The notes below the pieces were generated by a model, which made no database searches, was not told the origin of the DNA, and worked only from the letters and a program-made list of their open reading frames with translations. A stretch of 64,000 nt of DNA from Xenophilus sp. E41 (lineage in GTDB: Bacteria > Pseudomonadota > Gammaproteobacteria > Burkholderiales > Burkholderiaceae_C): positions 354,631-418,630 of the forward strand of contig NZ_QPIB01000043.1 of the NCBI RefSeq assembly GCF_003671765.1, in the 5' to 3' direction. The translations under genes were made by a program, and so were the position numbers. Below, piece after piece: positions 16,391 to 25,110 of the stretch; within the stretch, counting starts at the first letter, position 1, and every line of letters starts with the position of its first letter.

Positions 16391-16659
16391 TTGAAGAGCA
16401 CTTCGGCTTCTGGCCAGCCGCCCGCCATGCGGGCCTGGGTCTCTTTGACGTCGATGACTCGAGCCTGCTTATTGCTGCGACGGCAGAAATCATTGGCTTC
16501 GCCGATCGCGGCCGTCTTGAGGCTGGCGGTTGTGACCCAGCCGCCGCTGCCTTGGTGCGCGACTTTGTGCAGGTCGTCGGAGAGCGGCACAACGCCTGTG
16601 GTGGGCACGGCGCAGCCCGCAACGCCACAGGCGAGCGCCATGCCGAGTCCAAGCTTCAT
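16381..16659 (-). CDS. small phage lipoprotein (92 aa)
   Basis: The product has a lipoprotein signal with GVAGC (Cys16), a polar domain and a C-terminal Cys. The start overlaps the repressor stop by one base, so it is co-expressed with the repressor in lysogens and may be a lysogenic conversion factor (inference). Confidence 0.6.
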   Translation of the reverse strand: MKLGLGMALACGVAGCAVPTTGVVPLSDDLHKVAHQGSGGWVTTASLKTAAIGEANDFCRRSNKQARVIDVKETQARMAGGWPEAEVLFKCE

Positions 16660-17411
16660 CACATCTTTCTCCCGTTCCAAGCCCAGACCACCCGCCCACG
16701 CACCTGCACAGCGTTGGTCCCGTTCAGTACGTCGACCGTTTTCACGGTCGGGTTGTCGCTGCTGATCTCGAATGCGCCGTCCATCCGCTGCCTCACGCGC
16801 TTGATGTAAATGCGGTCGTTGGCCTCGAGTACGTACACGCCGTCGATCTTCGGATCTTGCACGCCGACATCGACCAGCAGCACGTCGCCGTCGATAAAGG
16901 TCGGCTCCATGGAGTCGCCGTAACCGTGGATGAACCGCAGGTTCTCCAGTGCCGTGGGCTTGATGGTGCGCGCCACCCACTGCGGCGAGACTGTCAGGCG
17001 TCCGACGACGACCTCGTCGTGCATTTGCTCAGTGCCCGGGCCCATGCTGCCGGCGTTGGCCAGCACTGGAATGCTCAGGTGTTCGAACCCTGGCAGATAG
17101 TCCGTGCCGGGCACGTCAGTACGCACGACCGCTGCGGCCACAGCTGCGGGCAGCGCTTCCACTTCGTCCTCGCCGACTGGCTGGTCCATCCAGCCCTCGG
17201 GCAGGCCCAGGCGCTCCTCGATCGCGCGCGCGGTCTTGCGCGCCAGCGCCCGCGGCAGCCCAGTCTTCGAGTCCTTGGAGGCATTGATCCACTGCGCCAA
17301 CTGCGCGGGCGACTTCTCGATGAGGTTGGCAAGTACGACCTGGCGCCCCTTGCCATGTGTTTGCACCAGAAGCCTGAGGCGCTGCCGGTATATCTCTTCG
17401 ATGGAAAGCAT
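16659..17411 (-). CDS. prophage CI-like repressor (S24/LexA-type)
   Basis: The 250-residue product combines an N-terminal helix-turn-helix DNA-binding domain (about 5-70) with a self-cleaving S24 peptidase domain: cleavage site Ala120-Gly121, nucleophile Ser167 in YGDSMEPT, and Lys204 in IYIKRV. RecA-stimulated autocleavage would induce the prophage. ATG 17411 is chosen because an operator lies 12 bp upstream; an earlier in-frame start would place operator DNA inside the coding region. Confidence 0.93.
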   Translation of the reverse strand: MLSIEEIYRQRLRLLVQTHGKGRQVVLANLIEKSPAQLAQWINASKDSKTGLPRALARKTARAIEERLGLPEGWMDQPVGEDEVEALPAAVAAAVVRTDVPGTDYLPGFEHLSIPVLANAGSMGPGTEQMHDEVVVGRLTVSPQWVARTIKPTALENLRFIHGYGDSMEPTFIDGDVLLVDVGVQDPKIDGVYVLEANDRIYIKRVRQRMDGAFEISSDNPTVKTVDVLNGTNAVQVRGRVVWAWNGRKM

Positions 17412-17422
17412 CGAAGGATTCT

Positions 17423-17437
17423 TTAGCGTGCTGCTAA
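17423..17437. promoter_or_regulatory. operator TTAGCG-TGC-TGCTAA
   Basis: Near-perfect inverted repeat 12 bp upstream of the repressor start. It would allow autoregulation of the repressor promoter. Confidence 0.65.
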
Positions 17438-17460
17438 GAACTGGAATTCGCACGGCGCTA

Positions 17461-17490
17461 TTGACGACCATTAGCGCGGCGCTAAATAAT
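17461..17490 (+). promoter_or_regulatory. PR-type promoter with embedded operator
   Basis: TTGACG (17461-17466) is followed after about 18 bp by AATAAT (17485-17490). The 15-bp operator TTAGCG-CGG-CGCTAA (17471-17485) fills the spacer, so repressor binding would block polymerase. It drives the cro-like gene that starts 8 bp past the -10. Confidence 0.65.
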
Positions 17491-17497
17491 TCGATCC

Positions 17498-17746
17498 ATG
17501 ACACTCTCCGAGTTCTTCGCCGCCGAGCGCGGTGCCCAGGCCCGCCTTGCCAGGGCGCTTGAAGTCGCTGCCCCCTTGCTCAGCGCGTGGGCTTCGGAGA
17601 ATCCTGATACGCGACGACGAGTGCCGGCGGAGCGATGCCCAGACATCGAGCGTGCCACTGGCGGCGCCGTGCGCTGCGAAGACCTGCGCCCCGACGTCGC
17701 TTGGGACGTGTTGCGCATGCAGGTAGGGGAGGGCGCCCATGTCTGA
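17498..17746 (+). CDS. Cro-like / YdaS-type regulator
   Basis: The 82-residue product (SEFFAAERGAQARLARALEVA, then WASENPDTRRRVPAERCPDIERATGG) matches the YdaS/Cro-type helix-turn-helix pattern of small lambdoid antirepressor proteins. It is transcribed divergently from the repressor under a promoter that contains the shared operator. The expected role is to shut down the repressor during lytic growth. Confidence 0.85.
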   Translation: MTLSEFFAAERGAQARLARALEVAAPLLSAWASENPDTRRRVPAERCPDIERATGGAVRCEDLRPDVAWDVLRMQVGEGAHV

Positions 17747-17771
17747 GGCCCCGAAAGATGACCCTCTAGCT

Positions 17772-18284
17772 CTACCAGTCCCGGCGATTGAAATCAGGGA
17801 CGGAAACGAGGCGACTCGAAGGGGGAGCGGGGGTTGCGCGCTCGAGGCGATAGGCAAAGCTGCACAAACCGCAGCGAGCCACGCCTCCGACGACATGGAG
17901 CACGCTCTTCTTTCCGGCGTCGAAGCACGTCTGACACAGGAAATGATGGGGCTCATCCGGGCGCTCAACCAGTTCGGCCTGCGGGCGCAGCTCATAGGCA
18001 AAGACGCTCCCGACCGCGCCGATTTTTGCCAAGCGGTAGCGAGCCTTCTCAGCCTGAGCAGCCTCCAGTTCGCGTACGCGCTGGCCAAGAGCATGGAGCG
18101 CGGCATCTTTGTCGATGGTGGCCGCCAGTACCTGGCTGAGCTGCATTTGGGTGTCCAGGACCTGTTTCGTGAGGTCAGCCTGGAGGGTCGCCGCTTTCTG
18201 GCGGTCGCGCTCGTCGATGAGCGCTCGGGCAATCGCTCCCACGGTCCCCAGGGAGGACATGAGCTGTGAGATTTCGACGGACAT
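17772..18284 (-). CDS. conserved prophage protein with coiled coil and zinc ribbon
   Basis: The 170-residue product starts MSVEISQLMSSLGTVGAIAR, continues with a long helix (LTKQVLDTQMQLSQ ... LGQRVRELEAAQAEKARY), then AKIGAVGSVFAYELRP and a CxxC..CxxC zinc ribbon (FLCQTCFDAGKKS ... CGLC). This combination is a recurrent prophage protein placed near the immunity region; function unknown. The opposite plus-strand frame lacks such structure. Its position opposite to the rightward cro/CII transcript is notable. Confidence 0.7.
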   Translation of the reverse strand: MSVEISQLMSSLGTVGAIARALIDERDRQKAATLQADLTKQVLDTQMQLSQVLAATIDKDAALHALGQRVRELEAAQAEKARYRLAKIGAVGSVFAYELRPQAELVERPDEPHHFLCQTCFDAGKKSVLHVVGGVARCGLCSFAYRLERATPAPPSSRLVSVPDFNRRDW

Positions 18285-18356
18285 GGCGGCGTGCAGGCTG
18301 TTGCGCTGCCCGGAATGGTAGCGATCCGGCGTCGGTCGCTGAACAACGGAGGCGCC

Positions 18357-18758
18357 GTGGCTGAAGGCGAACAGGTGCCCCCGGTCGCGCAGGCCATGTG
18401 GCGCGCCTTCGATGGAAAGAACTTGCGGGCCGTGGCGGCGCACTTCGGCGTGGCCACGGCTGATGCATATCGCGCGATCACGGCTGTGGCCGATCGCGCT
18501 GCGCGTCTGGTCAGGCTGCAGACGGCGGGCGCTTCGCTTTCTTCAACGCAGCGCGCGTGGCTTTCCTTTCGTCTGAGGTCCGTTGTTCCATGTCGATCAG
18601 TGTCTCCGTGCCCCCGGTGCTTGCCTATGGCAGCGAGGAGGGCGTCCCTGCCATCCCGGCCGGCCATGACGTCGAGCTGGCCGCGTTCAACACGGTGCGC
18701 AACTACGCGCGGCGCGTGGCGGGCGGCGTGGATGCGCTGGCCGACCGGGTCGGCATGA
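18357..18758 (+). CDS. possible small HTH protein overlapping cII
   Basis: From GTG 18357 the first 60 residues look protein-like (QVPPVAQAMWRAFDG, then AVAAHFGVATADAYRAI), reminiscent of a Mor-like helix-turn-helix. The frame then runs 169 bp into the CII-like gene, where composition becomes implausible, so the true 3' end may be lost or shifted. Low confidence. Confidence 0.3.
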   Translation: MAEGEQVPPVAQAMWRAFDGKNLRAVAAHFGVATADAYRAITAVADRAARLVRLQTAGASLSSTQRAWLSFRLRSVVPCRSVSPCPRCLPMAARRASLPSRPAMTSSWPRSTRCATTRGAWRAAWMRWPTGSA

Positions 18759-19138
18759 ACCGGAACACGCTGCTGCACAAGACCAACCCGGACAACACCA
18801 CGCATCACCTCTCGCTGAAGGAAGCGGTGCGCGTGCAGCGCGAGACGGCCGACTATTCGATCCTGCATGCGATGGCGAACGCGCTGGGCCACACGGCCAC
18901 GAAGGCGACGCCGGACCAGGCGGGCGGCGACCCGGTCGAGGCGTTCATGCGGCTGCAGGCGGCGCACGCGGACCTGGTCCGCGCGCTGGCCGACGCGGTG
19001 CTGGGCGGGGAGGCCGCCGTCACGCCCAACCAGATGCGTCGCGTGGACGCGATGGCGCAGGAGGCGATTGCGACCGTCGGTCACGCGATGGCGATGCTGC
19101 GCGGGCGCATGCGGCCGGCGCCGGAGCGCGCGCCATGA
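18590..19138 (+). CDS. phage regulatory protein CII-like (CP76 family)
   Basis: The 182-residue product has the DNA-binding segment VDALADRVGMNRNTLLHKTN followed by HHLSLKEAVRVQRETADY, characteristic of the CII/CP76 family (PF06892) of transcription activators. ATG 18590 is the first good start. It overlaps the next frame at 19135 (ATGA). Confidence 0.85.
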   Translation: MSISVSVPPVLAYGSEEGVPAIPAGHDVELAAFNTVRNYARRVAGGVDALADRVGMNRNTLLHKTNPDNTTHHLSLKEAVRVQRETADYSILHAMANALGHTATKATPDQAGGDPVEAFMRLQAAHADLVRALADAVLGGEAAVTPNQMRRVDAMAQEAIATVGHAMAMLRGRMRPAPERAP

Positions 19139-19271
19139 GCGGCACCCGTGCGGGCGCGGCCAAGCGCCGGGCTGCCGTGGCCGCCGTGGTGGCCGAGGCG
19201 GGCACGATTGACCACGTCGACCTGGCGCGCTTCGAGACGTTCACGCTGGATCGGCTGCGCTCAGCGGCGTC
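19135..19271 (+). pseudogene. truncated gene at left deletion junction
   Basis: ATG 19135 overlaps the CII stop and gives about 44 plausible residues (MSGTRAGAAKRRAAVAAVVA then DHVDLARFETFTLDRL). Past about 19265 this frame becomes low-quality while another frame becomes a ClpP-like protease lacking its N-terminus. The simplest reading is a deletion that removed the rest of this gene together with replication, terminase and portal genes. Confidence 0.55.
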
Positions 19272-20594
19272 GTGCCGATGCCGCCGGACGTGCAGCCCGG
19301 CATCTACGGCGACATCGGCGAGAGCTGGTGGAACGAGACCGTTTCGGCGGGCAACTTCGTGCGCGAGCTGAACGAGCTCGATGTCGATGCGATCAGCGTG
19401 CGCATCAACAGCATCGGCGGCAGCGTTCCCGACGGGTTGGCGATCTTCAACGCGATGCGGCGCCACAAGGCCACCATCACGACCGAGGTCGATGGCATGG
19501 CGTTCTCCATCGCCAGCCTGATCGCCATGGGTGGCGACAAGGTCCACATGGCGAGCAACGCCATGCTCATGATTCACGCGCCGTGGACCTATGCCGCAGG
19601 CAACAGCGCTGAGTTTCGCGAACTGGCCGACCAGCTCGATTCCTGGGCGGCGGCGATGTCGACCAGCTACGCCATGAAGACGGGCGACCAGCCCGCCATG
19701 CTGGCGCTGCTCACCGACGGCAACAGCGCCGCCGACAACGCCCGGAGGCAGAAGGAGGCCGCTGCCGAAATCGCGGCGGCGTTCGAGCGCGCGGGCATCC
19801 AGACGAAGGAATCACTCAAGGTTGCGGCCAGCACGGCCTTGGCAGACTTCGAGAAGATCAAGGCCAGTGGGCAGGCCACGAGCGAGGGCCTGCAAGCCGC
19901 CTGGAAGCGGGCGGCCGACGCCGCCATCGCCGCCAACGACGGGGTGGCGCCGGCATGGGTGCAAGCGCAGGCCTCAGCGCAGAAGTACCAGCTTGCCATC
20001 GATGAAGCGGGCCGCGCCACGCTGAAGCTGGCGAACACCGATCTGTCGGGGGTGGCCAACGGCTTGAACGACGCCGCGCAGGCCGCCGGCAATTACGCCA
20101 AGGCGGTCGCACAGGCCGGCGCCGCCACGCCCGGCATCATCGACCCGAGCCAGAAAATCAAGTCCACCCAGGTGAGCGGCGAGACGCGCTCGGCGGGCAC
20201 GGACTTGGGCAGCCGCACCGGCGTCGCGGCGTTCCTCAAGGCCGCAGGCGTGTCCGACGAGGCAGCGGCCCGCCGGATCGCGAACGAGTTCGCCGACAGC
20301 CAGGGCAACATCCCGTACTTCAACAACCCGGGCCAGAAGAAGTACGGCGGCGACGGCAGCACGCTCAGCCAAGCGCTGCTGAAGGCTGCCGAGCAATACA
20401 CCTTCGATGGCATCGGCCGCCGCCCAGACCAGGGCGCCACGATCCCCAAGCCCGAGAGCACGCGCACCGTGCGCGTGAACCTCGAGGTGAACGGCCAGGG
20501 CTACGGCTCCATCAACACCGATGCCGCCGGCGCCGACGCGCTGGACAACCTGCTGTCCGCGCTGGAAAGCGCGCGCAGCGTCACGAGGCACTGA
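19272..20594 (+). pseudogene. in-frame fusion of ClpP-like head protease and tape-measure protein
   Basis: Residues 1-155 are a phage ClpP-type prohead protease: the SIGGSVPDGLAIFNAMRRH region, catalytic MAFSIASLIAMGG (Ser-Ile in the active-site helix) and MIHAPWTYAAGN. After MLALLTDG (about 155) the sequence changes to a long Ala/Lys-rich helical tape-measure C-terminus (AADNARRQKEAAAEIAAAFE ... VNLEVNGQGYGSIN). Both halves are recognisable as different phage proteins. The protease lacks its N-terminus and its normal C-terminus, and the tape measure lacks its large N-terminal part. The 440-codon frame is intact, so a chimeric protein may be made. Confidence 0.8.
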
Positions 20595-20597
20595 GCC

Positions 20598-20996
20598 ATG
20601 GCCGACACCCACATGCTCGGCGCGATAGCCATCCCCCGGGGGATGGTCTGGACGGACGAATTCGCGTGGAGCGCGGTCGAGAAGTCCATGGAGCGCTCCC
20701 TTACGGGTGCAGCGCTGATCGACATCGGCGTCAAGCAGGCCGGCCGCCCCGTCACGCTCGAGGCGCAAGGCGATGCGGGCTGGATGCCGCGGGCGGATGT
20801 GCTTGCGCTCGTCGCTTTGGTGGAGGCCGATCCCGGCGCCGTGCTCACCTTCACACATGCCGACGGCCGGACCTTTGATGTGCAGTTCGCGCCAGTCGAG
20901 GCGCCGGTCACTGCCGAGCCCATTCCTGGCGCGCGCCCGGAGCTGCCGCCGGACACCTTTCCCTACGTCGCCACCGTGCGGCTCATCACTGTTTGA
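20598..20996 (+). CDS. phage tail protein (132 aa)
   Basis: A 132-residue beta-rich protein directly after the tape-measure fragment, starting 3 bp after its stop. In siphoviruses this position holds the first distal tail or minor tail protein. The sequence (PVTLEAQGDAGWMPRADVLA, LTFTHADGRTFDVQF) resembles phage distal-tail/baseplate hub-like proteins of the same size; the exact function is not proven. It overlaps the next start (TGACCATGACC, 4 bp). Confidence 0.65.
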   Translation: MADTHMLGAIAIPRGMVWTDEFAWSAVEKSMERSLTGAALIDIGVKQAGRPVTLEAQGDAGWMPRADVLALVALVEADPGAVLTFTHADGRTFDVQFAPVEAPVTAEPIPGARPELPPDTFPYVATVRLITV

Positions 20997-23077
20997 CCAT
21001 GACCATTGGCAAAGGCGACCTCAAGCTACTCAAGTCGCTCAACATGAGCGACACGCCGGATGGTGGCGGCGGCCCTTCCTCTGACCAGGTCGCCGACGGC
21101 GTCAGCAACGAGATCTTTCTCGGCGTTTCGGAGTCCGACCGAGCCGTCGGCCGTGTGTCGCTGCGCCAGCTGCACGCCACGGTGCAAAGCCACGATCAGG
21201 ACACCTTTCTCGGCGCAAACTTCATCGTCGCCGAGCCGCCCGCCGATCCGAACGTGTCGATCACGGTGTTTTCGACGGGTGGTGTCTTCGACACGCGCAG
21301 TGAAGCGATTTCCCGGCTGGAGGCGTACCTCGGCGAGGGCTCGCGCTATGCGGGCTATCTTTTCGGCAACCATATCGCGGGCATGCGGACGGTGCAGATC
21401 CTGCAGCGCACCGAGGACGTGCCGCCGATCGGTGCGACGCTCGTGCTGCGCAAGCGCGAGGGATTCAGCGACGAATACACGCAGTTTGTGCGTGTCACCG
21501 AGGCCGCGGTCGTGCAGCGCACGTTCAATGACATTTCGGGCGAATACACGCGCTATGAGCTGGGGTTGAAGATCAGCGATGCGCTGCGGGTCGATTTCCC
21601 GGGATTCGACGCGCAGCGCATCGATCCGACGAAAGCCGAGCTGGCCACCCTGACCAAAATCGCAAACACCATCGTCGCCGATGCTGCGCGGTATTACGGT
21701 GTCGTCGACTTGGAGGAGGAGGGCGAGATCGGCGACTTCACGATCAAGGCGTCGGGGATCTTCACGCAGCTCGTGCCGAGTGCGCAGGTAGAAACCGGCA
21801 TCGCCGATGCGCGGATCAATCAGGTTTCCGAGAGTGCGCTAAAGGCAGGCAATCCGATCGGTATTGACGCGCCGGTCGTGTGGCAAGGGCTCACGGTGCC
21901 GGTGAACGTGTATATCGGCGGCGCCGTGACGCCTGGCTCTCTGACAATCGGCGGCAGTCAGCCGTACTACCCGGGTGCCTACGACAAGGGCGGCGTGATC
22001 TACCTGGGCGCGCAGCAGGTCGGCACGATCGACTATGAAAACGGGCTGATGAGTCTCAACGGCCTGAACACGGCAGGGGGGGCGACCATCCCGATCACCT
22101 ATTCGCCGGCGGCCGTGCCGCTGGCGGTGCAGCAGTCACAGGGCATCGCGGTGACGCAGGAGAACCGGTCGCGCACATGGATTCGCACGCTGCAGCCGAT
22201 TCCTGTGCCGGGAACGACGCGGGTCGACTACTGCGCACAAGGCCGGTGGTATGTGCTGCGCGACGACGGTTCGGGTGCGCTGCGTGGTGCGGACAGCAGC
22301 TACGGCGCTGGCGTGATCAATTTCTCGACGGGGACGCTGTCCGTCACGCTCGGCGAACTGCCGGACGCGGAAACGGCTGTCATCGTGCAGTGGACGCCCG
22401 ACGAGGCGATGCTCGACACGACCGAGATCACATTGCACAACAGCGGATCGCTTTACATGCCTTTCAACACGTCGGGGCAGATCTCCGAGGAGGCCGGCGC
22501 GAAGGCGATCGAGCCCGGGGGCCTGTCGATCGACTGGGTGGAACCGGGAACGTCGCCGCTCCCGAAATCGGCTAGCGACAACGGGGCGGGCCAGCTGGTC
22601 GGAGATGCCAGCGGCACGGTGGACTACGCACGTGGTGTTGTGAAGTTCAGCATGACGTCGCTGCGCGCGCCGGGCACGCTGCTGACGATGAATCTTTCGA
22701 CGCGCGATGCGACCGAGGCGGCGGTGACGGTGGTCGGTGGTGTCGGCAATCTCGGCGTGACGAATATCGCACCGGGCTCGCTTTCCTTCGGTGTGGCGGC
22801 GCAGCGGAAAGTGCAGTTTTTCGGCAGCGGCGCCGATGGCAGTGTGGTCGATGTGGGCTCGGACGCGACCTATCTCGTGCGCGACAACGGCGCCGGCGGA
22901 CTCGTGGTGCGCGTGGGCGACTTCGCGGTGCCTTGCGGAACGGTCGACTATGCAACGGGCGAGTTCGAGCTGTCCGGGTCGGTGGCGCTGAATGCGGCGC
23001 AGAGTTTCGCTCTCCTCAAGTGGGAGAACCTTTTCGTTCGTGAGTCGTCGCCGAGCTGGTCGCTCGCGGTGCAGTGA
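20993..23077 (+). CDS. large tail protein (694 aa)
   Basis: A 694-residue beta-rich tail component, between the short tail protein and a 541-residue tail protein. The N-terminal 250 residues are helical and charged, followed by repeated beta-strand segments with Gly/Asp/Tyr signatures such as GTIDYENGLMSLNG, GVINFSTGTLSVTL, GTVDYARGVVKFSM and GTVDYATGEFELSG. These recurring units suggest a tandem beta-sandwich structure. No enzyme motif is visible. It is probably a tail-tip or baseplate structural protein. Confidence 0.7.
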   Translation: MTMTIGKGDLKLLKSLNMSDTPDGGGGPSSDQVADGVSNEIFLGVSESDRAVGRVSLRQLHATVQSHDQDTFLGANFIVAEPPADPNVSITVFSTGGVFDTRSEAISRLEAYLGEGSRYAGYLFGNHIAGMRTVQILQRTEDVPPIGATLVLRKREGFSDEYTQFVRVTEAAVVQRTFNDISGEYTRYELGLKISDALRVDFPGFDAQRIDPTKAELATLTKIANTIVADAARYYGVVDLEEEGEIGDFTIKASGIFTQLVPSAQVETGIADARINQVSESALKAGNPIGIDAPVVWQGLTVPVNVYIGGAVTPGSLTIGGSQPYYPGAYDKGGVIYLGAQQVGTIDYENGLMSLNGLNTAGGATIPITYSPAAVPLAVQQSQGIAVTQENRSRTWIRTLQPIPVPGTTRVDYCAQGRWYVLRDDGSGALRGADSSYGAGVINFSTGTLSVTLGELPDAETAVIVQWTPDEAMLDTTEITLHNSGSLYMPFNTSGQISEEAGAKAIEPGGLSIDWVEPGTSPLPKSASDNGAGQLVGDASGTVDYARGVVKFSMTSLRAPGTLLTMNLSTRDATEAAVTVVGGVGNLGVTNIAPGSLSFGVAAQRKVQFFGSGADGSVVDVGSDATYLVRDNGAGGLVVRVGDFAVPCGTVDYATGEFELSGSVALNAAQSFALLKWENLFVRESSPSWSLAVQ

Positions 23078-23086
23078 GGTCCAGAT

Positions 23087-24712
23087 ATGCCCGACGTTGT
23101 TGTCAATCCATCGGCCACTGGCAATTCAGTGCGGCGCCTGAACCCGGTCGAAGTGCTCGCGGGCGCGCTCGTGACGCTCGATCTCTCCGGTGTTTCATCC
23201 GTGCAGGCCCGCTACAGCGGCGGCAGTGAGTCGAGTGAGTCCGTGCAGGTGGCAATGGACAAGCTGTACCTGCGAACGGACGTCGCCAATGCGTACACGC
23301 TCGGCGGCGTGACTTTCCGGGTCGGCACTGTGCGCCATTTCGTGAAATCGAACGGCAATGTCGAAATCAACCTGTCCGCCGCCACGGGCATCGGGACGAA
23401 GGTCGGCACCATGACGCCGTCGCAAGGTGTCATCGAGCTGACAAGCTGGCCGATCGTGGCGCCGCTCGTGCAGGATTTCCGCGGTGCGCTGCTGCCGCCG
23501 GCGGCGGGCCCGGACAACCCTTACAGCGCCTATATGGTGGTGTTTCGGCTGGCGACAGCTCCCGTGCGACCGAGCAGCTTCTCGATGCAGGGCACCATGC
23601 GCGACGGTACGACGTTCAACGTCGCAGCCGATGCGAACGGCGTGATCAATGCGGCGCGCGTGAAGGGGCGAATCAACTATCAGACCGGCGTCGTGCAAGC
23701 CGTGTTTGTGACGCCGTCGGCGCCCGCCGGGTTCGAGCCGGTCGATCTGTCGTTCCTCGGGATCCCGGGCGTTTCGACGGGCTATCTCGACATGGCCCAA
23801 AACGAGACGCTGAAATACAACGCCGTCGCGTTCAGCTACCTGCCGCTCGACGCCGAGCTGCTTGGCATCGATCCTGTGCGCCTGCCAAGCGACGGCCGCG
23901 TGCCGATCTTCCGCCCGGGTGGCGTCGCCGTCGTGGGCAACGCGCAAACGACCGGGTCGCAGACGGTTGCGAATGGCGATGTGATCAACGTCGGCCGCAC
24001 GCGGCTTTCTCGTGTGCGTGTGATCGGGCATGACGGCGAAGTGATTCCGGTCGGCTACACCGAGGATCTCGAAGCCGGGACGGTCACGTTCACCGATGTT
24101 GCGGGGTATTCGCAGCCGGTCAAGGTCGAGCATCGCATCGAGGACATGCTGCTCGTGCGCGACGCGCAGATCGACGGGACGCTGTCGTTCACACGGCCGC
24201 TCACGCATGACTACCCGCCGGGTTCCCGCGTGTCGTCGGCGTTCATGGCCGGGGATCTGCGCGCTCGCGTGTCGTTGATGTTCGATCAAGCGTCGTGGGA
24301 CAAGGTCACTTTCTCCGATGCCCTGGTCGGGAACCCGGCGCCGGCGACCTACGACTCGATCAATCATCCGGTGGAGATCCTCAACGATGGCGGGACGTCG
24401 CAGCGCTGGGCGCTGGATTTCATCTCGACGACGACGTTCCGCGTGGTCGGCGAAAAGGTCGGGGTCATCCTCACGGGTGCCTCGATCACGGCCGACTGCT
24501 CGCCGCTCAACCCGGCCACGGGGCAACCCTACTTCACGATCCGCAAAGAGGGTTGGGGCAGCGGCTGGGCCGTGGGCAACATCGTCCGATTGAACACGGT
24601 CGGTGCGCTGACCTCGCCGTGGATCGTGCGGACGGTCAAGCAAGGCCCCGAGTCGGGCGAGAACTACGAGTTCACGCTGTTGCTGCGCGGTGACGTGGAC
24701 AACCCGCTGTGA
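23087..24712 (+). CDS. tail protein related to the preceding gene (541 aa)
   Basis: A 541-residue beta-rich protein containing RINYQTGVVQAVFV and GTVTFTDVAGY segments similar in pattern to the repeated units of the 694-residue neighbour, so the two may be partners or distant paralogues. It ends with an overlap (ATGA-type) with the next gene. It is presumably part of the tail tip; no domain name can be assigned from sequence alone. Confidence 0.65.
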   Translation: MPDVVVNPSATGNSVRRLNPVEVLAGALVTLDLSGVSSVQARYSGGSESSESVQVAMDKLYLRTDVANAYTLGGVTFRVGTVRHFVKSNGNVEINLSAATGIGTKVGTMTPSQGVIELTSWPIVAPLVQDFRGALLPPAAGPDNPYSAYMVVFRLATAPVRPSSFSMQGTMRDGTTFNVAADANGVINAARVKGRINYQTGVVQAVFVTPSAPAGFEPVDLSFLGIPGVSTGYLDMAQNETLKYNAVAFSYLPLDAELLGIDPVRLPSDGRVPIFRPGGVAVVGNAQTTGSQTVANGDVINVGRTRLSRVRVIGHDGEVIPVGYTEDLEAGTVTFTDVAGYSQPVKVEHRIEDMLLVRDAQIDGTLSFTRPLTHDYPPGSRVSSAFMAGDLRARVSLMFDQASWDKVTFSDALVGNPAPATYDSINHPVEILNDGGTSQRWALDFISTTTFRVVGEKVGVILTGASITADCSPLNPATGQPYFTIRKEGWGSGWAVGNIVRLNTVGALTSPWIVRTVKQGPESGENYEFTLLLRGDVDNPL

Positions 24713-25101
24713 TCCTCGTTTTCTCGGATGCCGCGCTGAACGCCCGATTCGTCGGCGGCCTGCAGGCGCTGCTCGACGTGGGGCCGGTCGGGTGCCGCAT
24801 CCAGCTGTTCGCGGCGTCGACGCCGAGCGGCCCGGTGCTGGCCGAGCTGGTGCTCGCGCGGCCGTCCGGGGCAATGGTCGGACTGCAGTACGTGCTGCAG
24901 CAGGCCGATCCCGAGGGGGATCTGATCTTGCGCGAGGGAACGCCGCAGTCCGGACGAATGATCAACGGGGCCGGCGTGCGCGTGTGTGACGGAGATGTGT
25001 CGGGGATCGATGGCGACGGCGTGTTCAGGGTCGAAGGCGACGACGGCCCGCTACTGCATGCGGGCGGTCGGGCGCGCTTGCTCGCCAGCTATTTTTTCTG
25101 A
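24709..25101 (+). CDS. tail-associated protein (130 aa)
   Basis: A 130-residue protein with hydrophobic beta strands. The start overlaps the upstream stop. It belongs to the tail operon by position. No family is recognised. Confidence 0.6.
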   Translation: MILVFSDAALNARFVGGLQALLDVGPVGCRIQLFAASTPSGPVLAELVLARPSGAMVGLQYVLQQADPEGDLILREGTPQSGRMINGAGVRVCDGDVSGIDGDGVFRVEGDDGPLLHAGGRARLLASYFF

Positions 25102-25110
25102 GAGATCGAA

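Noticed and set aside
17739..18269. Plus-strand 176-codon frame opposite the zinc-ribbon protein
   Set aside because: The minus-strand product has a coiled coil and CxxC motifs while the plus frame shows none.
17471..19084. Long minus-strand frame over cro, CII and neighbours
   Set aside because: It runs antisense to the cro/CII genes and through the operator region; composition is shadow-like.
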